A stretch of DNA of 64,000 nt from contig JAFQQJ010000011.1 in assembly GCA_017411325.1 (NCBI GenBank), positions 1 to 64,000 of the forward strand, written 5' to 3'. Shown here piece after piece: positions 1 through 7,494 of this stretch. Below the pieces are notes generated by a model. That model did not search any database, had not been told where the DNA came from, and saw only the letters and a list, made by a program, of their open reading frames with translations. Every line of letters begins with the position of its first letter. The first letter of the stretch is position 1. The stretch is from Clostridia bacterium (GTDB lineage: Bacteria > Bacillota > Clostridia > CAKSNL01 > HGM11501). The position numbers and the translations under genes were made by a program.

Positions 1-219
1 GAAAGTCTGTTTACAGACTTTTCGAAAGTTACCCGAAGGCGTATATAGATACGTCGAGGGTGAAGTTTGTTCGTAGCAAAAAGGCTCAAAATGAAGAAAA
101 ATCGCAGGAATGCGATTTTTCAACACTATTTTACAACATAGAGTTTGTAACTTTGCCCAATCCACTAATATATTCGCCTTTTTGCGGTCTGGACTTTTTT
201 TACATCTCCTTTTTAACTT
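1..219. other. Intergenic segment with hairpins
   Basis: No credible gene is seen here. A short hairpin (GAAAGTCTGT with ACAGACTTTTC) occupies 1-23. Around 24-75 lies a longer imperfect palindrome (AAAGTTACCCG... against ...CGAGGGTGAAGTTT). The short reading frame at 60-248 has no ribosome site and no recognisable product. The segment looks like repeat-rich spacer downstream of the minus-strand GH20-like gene. Confidence 0.5.
96..120. terminator. Bidirectional intrinsic terminator
   Basis: AAAAATCGCA and TGCGATTTTT form a perfect 10-bp stem around a GGAA loop, with T-runs on either strand. It lies about 100 bp beyond the stop of the minus-strand GH20-like gene and probably ends the nth-ylmC-GH20 transcript. 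Confidence 0.6.
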
Positions 220-2037
220 TTACCAGCAGGGTGTATACACATTCATAAAGCCTTTCCCGAAGCCTTTGCCGTAGATGGGATTATTTTCGAGTTCCTCTAT
301 CTTATCGCTTTCGCCGAGGGCATAAATTTCAAATACCTTTTTGGTATATATGAGTCTTTTTAATGTTGCGGCATAGCGCATCTGCAATACCTCTAGGCCG
401 TGGGGCTTATAGGTTGCAAGCCACATGGTTTCGTGGATATCCGAAAGGCGCTCATAAAGCTCATAAAGGTGAGGCAGAGTTTCACCCGAAAGCTTATCAA
501 AATATGCCCTGTCTCCCTCATCGTAGTGCTTTTTGATATTTGAGAATATATCGCACTTTATGCCCGCAATTTCAAAAAGGAGGGATGCATAGATATAGTT
601 TTCTTCGTTTCTGTCCAGGCTCGATGCATACTCATCCATTAAAGCCTTTGCCTTTTTCATTTTTGATACATAGCTACCTGAATCCATCTCACAGCCGTGG
701 ATTCCGTGGAGAATATCAGCCCAGACAAGCTTTTTACCCACAGGGTGAGTATCAAGCATAAAGTTATCCTTTGATACATCCCTTGCAATATGAAAATCAG
801 AGCAGGCATCATAAAACTCTCTGGAAAGTCCTGAAACAAATTCGCCCGTTTCATAGACTTCTTCCCTCGTCACAGCTTCGCCTCTGTAGCAAAACTCTGA
901 AAAATATGCCATAAGCCCCATTGCAAGGAAGTGATTTGTTTCGCATCCGTCGTTTGACCAGAGCGTTGCAAAGCAGGTGTCAAGCTTATTTGAAATTGCC
1001 GCTTTGAGTGCACTTTCCGTGGTATTTTCCGTATAAATTCCTATCGGCAAAAAGCCGTTCCAGGTCCATATTCCTCCCGCAAAGCAGGTGGTTTTACCAA
1101 GTTCTTCGTGCTTTTTCATAATGTCTGAATAAAAAGCTTCCTCGGTGTTGTAATAGTCCCAGTATACCATATCAACATCGGGGATTTTTTCCGCAATTTC
1201 AGTGGAAACGGTGCTTTCTCTGTGAAAGTCCCCCACCTTACCGGGATAGCGGAAATACATATCCGACCACATCATAGGCTTGTAGCCATATTTTTTGCAG
1301 ATTTCGTTAACCTTTATAAGATGCTCGGTTATAATTTCTTTTCTGTCCCTGATTCCAAACCTGTCAAGATATTTACCTCTGCCTATTTCAAAGGCTTCGT
1401 CCATTCCGATATGTATTCTGTCTGATGAAAAGCACTCTCTTAAGGTTGCAATACACTTTTCGATAAATTCATATACCGGCGGGTGGTTTGCACACAAAAT
1501 GCCCGGTCTGTCTGAAAGGCGCATACCTTCAATCCATTTTGTGTAATGTGCAAGATGTGCCAAAGTCTGCACGCAGGGGATTATTTCAACGCCCATAGCC
1601 TTTCCGTACTCATCAATAGCTTTAAGCTCTTCTTTCTTATACCTTCCACGCTGATAGCCGAACATTTCGCATCCTTCAACCTCGTAGGTATCCTCGGTAT
1701 AGAGCATCAGCATATTAAGACCGTAGAGCGCCATATAATCGATAAATTCAAAAACCTTATTTACGCGCATAACGCCGTTCCTCGAAACGTCTATCATTGC
1801 ACCGCAGGTAGAAAACCGGGGATGCTCTTCTGTTTCAAAGCTTTCTTTTCCCTCTTTTTTTGCCTTTGCCGTGAGCATACAGCCCCGCATAAGCTGAGGA
1901 ATTGTACTGTAGCCTATTTCTACGCCCGATGCATCCATTTTCACCTTTACGCCGTTAAAATCCGTAAGGGTTATGTTGTCCGGTTCATTCGTTTCGCACA
2001 TCAAAAAGGCTTTTTTTATTATTTCTTTCGTATCCAT
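220..2037 (-). CDS. GH20-like beta-N-acetylhexosaminidase (divergent)
   Basis: A 605-residue protein without signal peptide, so a cytoplasmic glycosidase acting on imported amino-sugar oligosaccharides is likely. The fold is that of family GH20: an N-terminal domain, then a barrel starting near PRFSTCGAMIDVSR (residues 73-86) and the catalytic pair D213-E214 in HIGMDE. In canonical GH20 enzymes the strand before the barrel reads RG(V/L)MID, with the Arg contacting GlcNAc; here that Arg is replaced by Cys, so substrate or activity may differ. The second GH20 in this window keeps RG. The start has an AAGGGGAG site and lies inside the upstream ylmC gene (53-bp overlap), implying translational coupling. 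Family assignment is firm at clan level, exact specificity is not. Confidence 0.8.
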   Translation of the reverse strand: MDTKEIIKKAFLMCETNEPDNITLTDFNGVKVKMDASGVEIGYSTIPQLMRGCMLTAKAKKEGKESFETEEHPRFSTCGAMIDVSRNGVMRVNKVFEFIDYMALYGLNMLMLYTEDTYEVEGCEMFGYQRGRYKKEELKAIDEYGKAMGVEIIPCVQTLAHLAHYTKWIEGMRLSDRPGILCANHPPVYEFIEKCIATLRECFSSDRIHIGMDEAFEIGRGKYLDRFGIRDRKEIITEHLIKVNEICKKYGYKPMMWSDMYFRYPGKVGDFHRESTVSTEIAEKIPDVDMVYWDYYNTEEAFYSDIMKKHEELGKTTCFAGGIWTWNGFLPIGIYTENTTESALKAAISNKLDTCFATLWSNDGCETNHFLAMGLMAYFSEFCYRGEAVTREEVYETGEFVSGLSREFYDACSDFHIARDVSKDNFMLDTHPVGKKLVWADILHGIHGCEMDSGSYVSKMKKAKALMDEYASSLDRNEENYIYASLLFEIAGIKCDIFSNIKKHYDEGDRAYFDKLSGETLPHLYELYERLSDIHETMWLATYKPHGLEVLQMRYAATLKRLIYTKKVFEIYALGESDKIEELENNPIYGKGFGKGFMNVYTPCW

Positions 2038-2269
2038 CGTCTTCTCCCCTTACAAGTATCATATCTTTTCCTATTTTTTCTATGTTTTCCCAGGGAATTA
2101 TCCTGTCGGAATTTTTCATAATTGATGAAAAGAGCTTTCCCGACGGCACCGTAACCGAAATTATACGCCCTGATGCATCATCTATTTCCATATCGCAGAT
2201 GTAACCAAGGCGTTTTCCCGTTGCAATATCAAGCACTTCCTTTTGCCTGAATTCAGAAATTTTCGCCAT
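1985..2269 (-). CDS. YlmC/YmxH-family PRC-barrel protein
   Basis: A 94-residue protein with the small beta-barrel typical of the YlmC/YmxH sporulation-associated family: an opening MAKISEFRQKEVLDIATGKRLG, then DMEID, a glycine-rich strand, and IIPWENIEKIG near residues 57-67. Family members are usually 75-90 residues, induced in sporulation, and of unknown molecular function. The recognisable domain ends near residue 76; the last 18 residues (DDGYERNNKK...) are encoded entirely in the overlap with the downstream GH20-like gene, so they look like an added tail after loss of an earlier stop. The start has a GGAGG site. It follows nth by 34 bp and probably shares its transcript. Confidence 0.85.
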   Translation of the reverse strand: MAKISEFRQKEVLDIATGKRLGYICDMEIDDASGRIISVTVPSGKLFSSIMKNSDRIIPWENIEKIGKDMILVRGEDDGYERNNKKSLFDVRNE

Positions 2270-2303
2270 AAAACCGCCTCCTATTTAAAGGCTATGCGGC
2301 AAA

Positions 2304-2942
2304 TTATTTTTTATTCTTTTTTGCGTATGTGCAGATGTCTGAAAGCACGCAGTTTTCACATTTCGGTTTTCTTGCATCACAAACCGCTCTTCCGTGGTCA
2401 ACAAAGTGATGTCCCAGCATAGTCCAGTAGTCCTTTGGTGTAAATTTCATTAAGTCCTTTTCTATTTTTTCGGGTGTTTCTTCTTTCGTTAAGCCTATTC
2501 TTCCCGCCAAACGTTTTGCGTGGGTGTCAATTACAATTCCCGGAATTCCGAAGGCATCACCCAACACAAGGTTTGCGGTTTTTCTGCCTGTTCCGGGAAG
2601 GGATAAAAGCTCCTCCATAGTCTTCGGCACTTTTCCTCCGAAATCAGACAAGAGCTTTTTTGCACAGCCTATTATGTTTTTCGCTTTGTTGTGGTAAAAG
2701 CCGGTGCTTTTTATGTCCTGCTCAAGCTCTGTTAAATCCGCAGCAGCAAAGGACTCAACCGTGGGATATTTTTTATATAAGGTTTTTGTCACAATATTAA
2801 CCCGTGCATCGGTGCACTGTGCCGCAAGCTGTGTTGCTATGAGTAGCTGAAACGGGTCTTTATAGGTAAGGGTACATTCCGAATCGGGGTAAAGCGCGGA
2901 CAAGCGTTCCCTGACAATCAGAATTTTTTCCTGTCTTTTCAT
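2304..2942 (-). CDS. nth: Endonuclease III (DNA glycosylase/AP lyase)
   Basis: A 212-residue bifunctional base-excision repair enzyme that removes oxidised pyrimidines and cleaves the abasic site. The helix-hairpin-helix LPGTGRKTA carries the catalytic Lys (K121), the catalytic Asp is D139 in VIDTHAKR, and the C-terminal 4Fe-4S loop has the standard C-x6-C-x2-C-x5-C spacing (C188, C195, C198, C204). Length and motif order match full-length Nth. It is the first gene of a minus-strand group with ylmC and the GH20-like enzyme, and is divergent from the flavin reductase-like gene. Confidence 0.96.
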   Translation of the reverse strand: MKRQEKILIVRERLSALYPDSECTLTYKDPFQLLIATQLAAQCTDARVNIVTKTLYKKYPTVESFAAADLTELEQDIKSTGFYHNKAKNIIGCAKKLLSDFGGKVPKTMEELLSLPGTGRKTANLVLGDAFGIPGIVIDTHAKRLAGRIGLTKEETPEKIEKDLMKFTPKDYWTMLGHHFVDHGRAVCDARKPKCENCVLSDICTYAKKNKK

Positions 2943-2979
2943 TTTATTCCTTCTTTCGGAAAATTTTTTAATATTTTCG

Positions 2980-3027
2980 TTGCTATTTTCATAATTATAT
3001 GATAATATAATATTTAAGTTTTAGCAA
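2980..3027. promoter_or_regulatory. Divergent promoters of nth and flavin reductase gene
   Basis: On the plus strand TTGCTA (2980-2985) and TAATAT (3003-3008) are 17 bp apart. On the minus strand TTGCTA (3022-3027) and TATCAT (2999-3004) are also 17 bp apart. The two -10 boxes overlap. The region is very AT-rich, so chance matches are possible. Confidence 0.35.
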
Positions 3028-3038
3028 GGGGGAATTTG

Positions 3039-3530
3039 ATGAATTTTTTAGAAAATTCGGGAAAAGCACTTACCAATATGGGAACTTTCGGTGCTTACCT
3101 CACAGCAGGTTATGACGGTAAATTTAACCCTATGACAATAGGTTGGGGGCAAATCGGCATTTCCCAGGGAAAAAGTGTTTTTGCCGTTATGGTGCGCCAG
3201 TCCCGTTACACGAAGGAGCTGCTTGATAAAAACCCGGTATTTACGGTTTCTGTTCCCTTTGACACTTCACACAAGACCTCCCTTGCCTTTTGCGGAAGCA
3301 AATCGGGACGGGATTATGACAAGATTAAAGAGTGCAAGTTGGAAACTGTTCCGTCAAAGGAAATTGACGTTCCCGGAATTTCAGGCTGTATGGTTTATGA
3401 ATGCCGCGTCATTTATAAAACCGAAATGTCAAAAGAGGAAACCTTCCCCGAATGCAACGAAAAATGGTACAAAAACGGTGATTATCATACCGTTTACACA
3501 GGAGAAATATTAAATTATAAGGAGAATTAA
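3039..3530 (+). CDS. Flavin reductase-like domain protein
   Basis: A 163-residue protein of the FMN-binding split-barrel, flavin reductase-like family. Features are LTAGYDGKFNPMTIGWGQIGISQGKS near residues 20-45 and FAVMVRQSRYTKELL..FTVSVPF, which form the FMN-binding barrel; ends with YHTVYTGEIL. Related proteins bind FMN and act as oxidoreductases of uncertain physiological substrate. ATG 3039 is chosen because GGGGG (3028-3032) sits 6 bases before it; a TTG one codon earlier is less well placed. The stop is one base before the GH78 start, so the two genes are co-translated. Confidence 0.85.
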   Translation: MNFLENSGKALTNMGTFGAYLTAGYDGKFNPMTIGWGQIGISQGKSVFAVMVRQSRYTKELLDKNPVFTVSVPFDTSHKTSLAFCGSKSGRDYDKIKECKLETVPSKEIDVPGISGCMVYECRVIYKTEMSKEETFPECNEKWYKNGDYHTVYTGEILNYKEN

Positions 3531-3531
3531 T

Positions 3532-5190
3532 ATGAGAAACGTTTTCACAGAAGGTATCCGCGATACCAGAGCAAAAAGATACTTGATGCCCAAGAAGATT
3601 GTATGGACTAACGGTGACATTGACAATGTTGAGGCTCTTATGATGGATAAGCCTCTTCAGGCTCCCTTAAACATCGGCCCTGTCTGCACAATCAAGGAAG
3701 GCGGTTCTATTTTACTTGACTTCGGCTATGAAATTCACGGCGGATTACTCGTAATCGCTCACGGCTGTGAGTGTGATGTTCAGAAGGAAGGAAGACTTCA
3801 TATCCGCTTCGGCGAATCCGTTATGGAATGTATGACCGAGCTCTACGGCGAAAAGAATGCAACAAACAACCACGCTCAGCGTGATTTAGAGCTTCCCGTT
3901 TCTATGATGGGCTCCATCGAAATCGGCCAGACAGGCTACCGTTTTGTAAGAATCGACTGCCCCAAAGGCTTCGTTCACTTAAACGTTATCCGTGCCGCTT
4001 TCATTTATGAAGACATCGAATACAAGGGCACATTTACATCCGATGATGCTATGCTTAACGAAGTATTTGAAACCGCTGTTTACACAGTACACTTAAATAT
4101 GCAGAACTACCTCTGGGACGGTATCAAGCGCGACCGTCTTGTATGGATTGGTGATATGCATCCCGAAACCTCCACAATTCAGAGAGTATTCGGCTATGAC
4201 GACTGCGTTCCCAAGAGCCTCGATTTAACAAAGGAATGCTTCGCTCCCGATAAGTGGATGAACAACATTCCCTCCTATACCCTCTGGTGGATCAAGATTC
4301 ACTGGGATTGGTATATGCAGAACGGTAACTACGATTATCTCTTCGCTCAGAAGGATTATCTCTATGCAACCCTTTCAAATCTCTTCTCCGTAATCAACGA
4401 AGACGGTACAATCGCAATTGACAAAAACTTTATCGACTGGCCCACATCAACAGATCCCCAGGGACAGAAGGCAGGCGTTGCCGCAATATTCACCATGGCA
4501 CTTGATGCCGCAAGTAACATTGCAAAAGAGTACAAGGATGAAGAAATGGCTGCAATGTGTGAAGGCTATAAAAAGCTCATTATGGCAAATGCTCCCGATC
4601 CCGGTAACTGTAAGGCTGCTGCAGCTCTTCAGGCACTTGCCGGAATCAGCTCATATGATGATGTAAATAAGAACATTCTGGCTGTTGATCCCTTACATAA
4701 CGTATCCACCTTCCTTGGCTATTACGTTCTTAAGGCAAGAGGCGAAGCAGGTGATGTTGACGGCACAATCGACCTTATGAACAAGTTCTGGGGCAAGATG
4801 ATTGAGCTTGGCGCAACAACCTTCTTTGAAGACTTTAACCTGGAGTGGACAGAGGGCGCAAAGAGAATTGATGAATTTGTAGCACCCGATGAAAACGACA
4901 TCCACGGCGACCACGGTGCATACTGCTACAAGGGCTTCCGTCACAGCTTATGTCACGGCTGGGCATCAGGTCCTGCGGCTTATATCCAGGAATACATTTT
5001 AGGTGTTAAGGTACTCGCTCCCGGCTGTAAGAAGGTAAGCGTAAAGCCCAATCTCGGCACAAAGCTTAACTACATCCACGGAACCTATCCCACACCTTAC
5101 GGTGTAATCAGCATTGATGCAAAAAGAAAAGCTGACGGCACAGTAGATGTTAAAATCAATAAGCCCACTCAGGTTGAAATCGTAGACTGA
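3532..5190 (+). CDS. GH78-family alpha-L-rhamnosidase-like enzyme
   Basis: A 552-residue glycosidase without signal peptide, expected to release rhamnose from plant or bacterial glycosides. Residues 45-165 form a beta-sandwich and the rest an (alpha/alpha)6 barrel. The GH78 signature W-D-G-x-K-R-D-R...G-D is at 195-208, an acidic ITDW-like segment (FIDWPTSTD) follows near 300, and the barrel ends with SLCHGWASGPAAY. It is short for the family, which often exceeds 700 residues with extra beta domains, so this is a minimal form. An AAGGAGAA site precedes ATG 3532. It follows the flavin reductase-like gene with one base between. Confidence 0.8.
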   Translation: MRNVFTEGIRDTRAKRYLMPKKIVWTNGDIDNVEALMMDKPLQAPLNIGPVCTIKEGGSILLDFGYEIHGGLLVIAHGCECDVQKEGRLHIRFGESVMECMTELYGEKNATNNHAQRDLELPVSMMGSIEIGQTGYRFVRIDCPKGFVHLNVIRAAFIYEDIEYKGTFTSDDAMLNEVFETAVYTVHLNMQNYLWDGIKRDRLVWIGDMHPETSTIQRVFGYDDCVPKSLDLTKECFAPDKWMNNIPSYTLWWIKIHWDWYMQNGNYDYLFAQKDYLYATLSNLFSVINEDGTIAIDKNFIDWPTSTDPQGQKAGVAAIFTMALDAASNIAKEYKDEEMAAMCEGYKKLIMANAPDPGNCKAAAALQALAGISSYDDVNKNILAVDPLHNVSTFLGYYVLKARGEAGDVDGTIDLMNKFWGKMIELGATTFFEDFNLEWTEGAKRIDEFVAPDENDIHGDHGAYCYKGFRHSLCHGWASGPAAYIQEYILGVKVLAPGCKKVSVKPNLGTKLNYIHGTYPTPYGVISIDAKRKADGTVDVKINKPTQVEIVD

Positions 5191-5203
5191 TTTTTGTAAA
5201 TTA

Positions 5204-5237
5204 AAAGGGGAACTATCGCTCGATAGTTCCTCTTTTT
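5204..5237. terminator. Bidirectional terminator between convergent genes
   Basis: AAAGGGGAACTATCG pairs with CGATAGTTCCTCTTT around a CT loop, followed by a T-run. It separates the GH78 gene from the convergent aminotransferase gene and can serve both strands. Confidence 0.85.
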
Positions 5238-6131
5238 TTATATGTTAGTATTCTGAATATAGTCTTCAACCAAAGCATCCTGAATTTTTCTTAAAAGCTC
5301 GCCTGCTTTTCCGCCCACCTCTTTATCGTCAATGTGGGTTGCAACGATACAGAAGTTGGAGCTTGAAGAAAGCATAATTTCATCGGCATCAAGCAAAAAT
5401 TCCAGTGAATAGGGCTCTTCCACTACGGGAACTCCCAATTTGTTGCAAACCTTGATCAAGTTCTTTCTTGCAATTCCGGGAAGTACAAGATTGTCAAGGG
5501 GTGCTGTATAAAGCTTTCCGTCCTTTAAGCAGTGGACATTGGTGTGAGCACCTTCCGTCACTCTGTTCTTTATGCCGTCCGCTTCCTTTCGGTACATAAC
5601 ACACTCTTCTGCCCCCGCTCTTTCAGCCGCTTCCGATGCAAGAACGCTTGGAAGCAGGCAAAGAGTTTTTATGTGGCACATATAAAAACGGATATCCTCA
5701 TAAGTAATTATTTTTGCTCTTCTGTAAATATCAGCAAGCTTTCTTGGTGTAACAGTTACCCAGAGGTTTGCCTTGGCGTTTTTGGGGAAAATGTGATTTC
5801 TGGGAATGTTTGCCCCTCTTGTTATCTGCCAGTATAAAAATGTTTCGCCGTTAGTTTCGCTTGTATCAACCTTTGAAACAAGGTCTAAAAGAAGCTCTTT
5901 TAATTCATCCTTTGTATAGGGAATTTCAATTTCCACCATTGAAGCAGAATTAAAAAAGCGGTCGACGTGGTCATCCAGGCAATAGATAACGCCGTTTCTC
6001 GTTGCCGTTGCATCATAAACACCGTCACCAAACCAGCACACTCTGTCGGTCATAGGAATGTTTATATTTTCAATTAAATCGTATTTTCCGTCGTAAAATC
6101 CTAAATTTTTAAGAAGTCCGGGCATATTCAT
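5238..6131 (-). CDS. Class IV aminotransferase, D-amino acid aminotransferase-like
   Basis: A 297-residue PLP enzyme of fold type IV. The PLP Lys is K155 in HIKTLCLLPSVLA, and the phosphate/cofactor-side Glu is E193 in RVTEGAHTNVH, followed by a DGKLYTAPLDN strand and LPGIARKNL. These match D-amino acid aminotransferases better than branched-chain enzymes, suggesting a role in making D-glutamate or D-alanine for the cell wall; an ADC lyase or BCAT-like activity cannot be excluded. A GGAG site precedes the ATG (6131). It is followed on the chromosome by a terminator shared with the GH78 gene. Confidence 0.8.
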   Translation of the reverse strand: MNMPGLLKNLGFYDGKYDLIENINIPMTDRVCWFGDGVYDATATRNGVIYCLDDHVDRFFNSASMVEIEIPYTKDELKELLLDLVSKVDTSETNGETFLYWQITRGANIPRNHIFPKNAKANLWVTVTPRKLADIYRRAKIITYEDIRFYMCHIKTLCLLPSVLASEAAERAGAEECVMYRKEADGIKNRVTEGAHTNVHCLKDGKLYTAPLDNLVLPGIARKNLIKVCNKLGVPVVEEPYSLEFLLDADEIMLSSSSNFCIVATHIDDKEVGGKAGELLRKIQDALVEDYIQNTNI

Positions 6132-6182
6132 TCTCCTTTATGCATTAAAGAATCATATTCTATTTTACAATACTGATATACT

Positions 6183-6947
6183 TTAGTCAATAGATTTTTT
6201 TGCAATCACAATAGGCTGATAAAATCCCGTTTCTTCCGGGAACTTCCACTCTACGCTGTCACAGCCGCTATTAATAAGCAGTTTTGTAAGTTCGTCTCTT
6301 CTTACAGCCCTGTATTCACAGCTGAATTTGCTTGTTTCAATTTCTTCGCCGTCTTCAATGATGTACTGCGTAAGGCAATAGTTGTCCCCTTCCCAATCCC
6401 ATATCTGAAAAGAAACCCTTCTTCCGTTTTCTGTTTTATGGATATAAGGCGGTGAATAAGGAGGTTTTTCTTTTAACAATACGTCATAGTCCCTGATACT
6501 GGCAACAAACATTCCGCCCTTCTCAAGGCAACCTGAAATGCTTTTTACCGCCTTTTCAAGTTCGTTTAGTGTAAGCATATGCGGAAGAGCGTTATCCATT
6601 GCAATGATAAGCTTGAATTTCTCATTGAATGTGTCTGAAAGTGTACGAAAATCCGCCCTCGCAAAGGAAATTTCAACGCCTCTTTCTTTTGCCCTTTTCT
6701 CTGCCTCAGAAATTTCTCCTTCGCTGATGTCGGAGGCTGTTACATTGTAGCCCAATCCGGCAAGTCCGATTGCCTGTGTTCCTATGCCGCAGGCACAGTC
6801 AAGAATTTTCGTTTCTTTTCCGAAGCCTTTATCCTTAAATATTCTGTCAAGTATTTCAGCCTCTTCTCTTGTTGCTTCATTCCAATCCGAAAAAAGTTTA
6901 TCGTACTTTTTCGCTATATTATCATAAAACTTTTGCACTATATCCAT
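6183..6947 (-). CDS. SAM-dependent class I methyltransferase
   Basis: A 254-residue Rossmann-type methyltransferase. Motif I is ILDCACGIGTQAIGLA (about residues 48-63), motif II has D at TASDIS, and IIAMDNALPHM is motif IV. The C-terminal half (WDWEGDNYCLTQYIIEDGEE...) resembles small-molecule methyltransferases of the glycine/sarcosine type, but the acceptor is unknown. The start at 6947 is preferred over an upstream ATG (6986) because AGAGGAA lies 7 bases before it and the domain begins there. It lies 39 bp after ogt on the same strand. Confidence 0.85.
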   Translation of the reverse strand: MDIVQKFYDNIAKKYDKLFSDWNEATREEAEILDRIFKDKGFGKETKILDCACGIGTQAIGLAGLGYNVTASDISEGEISEAEKRAKERGVEISFARADFRTLSDTFNEKFKLIIAMDNALPHMLTLNELEKAVKSISGCLEKGGMFVASIRDYDVLLKEKPPYSPPYIHKTENGRRVSFQIWDWEGDNYCLTQYIIEDGEEIETSKFSCEYRAVRRDELTKLLINSGCDSVEWKFPEETGFYQPIVIAKKSID

Positions 6948-6986
6948 ATTATTCCTCTTTAGTCTTTTCTTCTGAATAAATTTCAT

Positions 6987-7487
6987 TCATATTGTTTTTT
7001 CAACTCTTAAAAGGGCTATTTTATTTTCTATTCCACCGCCGTAGCCTGTGAGTTTTCCATTTTTCCCAACCACTCTGTGGCAGGGAATTATAATGCATAA
7101 GGGATTCCACCCAACGGCACCGCCCACCGCCTGAGCGGACATTTTTTCCTTGCCTTGCTTTTTCGCTATTTCCTTTGCGATAAAGCCGTAAGTAACGGTT
7201 TTTCCGTAAGGGATTTTTATCATCATATCACTTACTTCTTTTCTGAAAGGGGTTAGGTTTTCTATTTTGTATTTCGGCATAAAGTCAGGAACGTTTCCGC
7301 CGAAATAGATATCAAGCCACTTTTTGGTTTCCCTGAAAATTTCAAGCTCTTTTTCTTCTGAAATACCCACTGCCTTTTCTGTGTCCGGGCTTCCTTCAAA
7401 ATAAAGGTTTGTAAGAGCCTCGCCGTCACTTATCATAACCATATCGGAAAAGTCAACGGGTGTTTTATAAAAGCTTTTATATTTCAT
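6987..7487 (-). CDS. ogt: Methylated-DNA-protein-cysteine methyltransferase
   Basis: A 166-residue suicide repair protein that transfers the methyl group from O6-methylguanine in DNA to its own cysteine. The active site IPCHRVV holds C136, preceded by the recognition helix KIPYGKTVTYGFIAKEIA and followed by the LTGYGGGIENKIALL segment of the family. The chosen ATG (7487) lies just past the end of the upstream sialate O-acetylesterase gene, with AAGGAC before it; an in-frame extension upstream would be inside that gene and has no homology. Likely co-transcribed with the esterase and the methyltransferase. Confidence 0.93.
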   Translation of the reverse strand: MKYKSFYKTPVDFSDMVMISDGEALTNLYFEGSPDTEKAVGISEEKELEIFRETKKWLDIYFGGNVPDFMPKYKIENLTPFRKEVSDMMIKIPYGKTVTYGFIAKEIAKKQGKEKMSAQAVGGAVGWNPLCIIIPCHRVVGKNGKLTGYGGGIENKIALLRVEKTI

Positions 7488-7494
7488 TTTACTT

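Noticed and set aside
60..248. 62-residue open frame near the left end.
   Set aside because: No ribosome site, hairpins within it, and it overlaps the 3' end of the GH20-like gene.
4693..4944. Frames antisense to GH78, polC, rpoB and rpoC.
   Set aside because: They lie opposite long conserved genes and have no ribosome sites, as expected from codon bias shadows.
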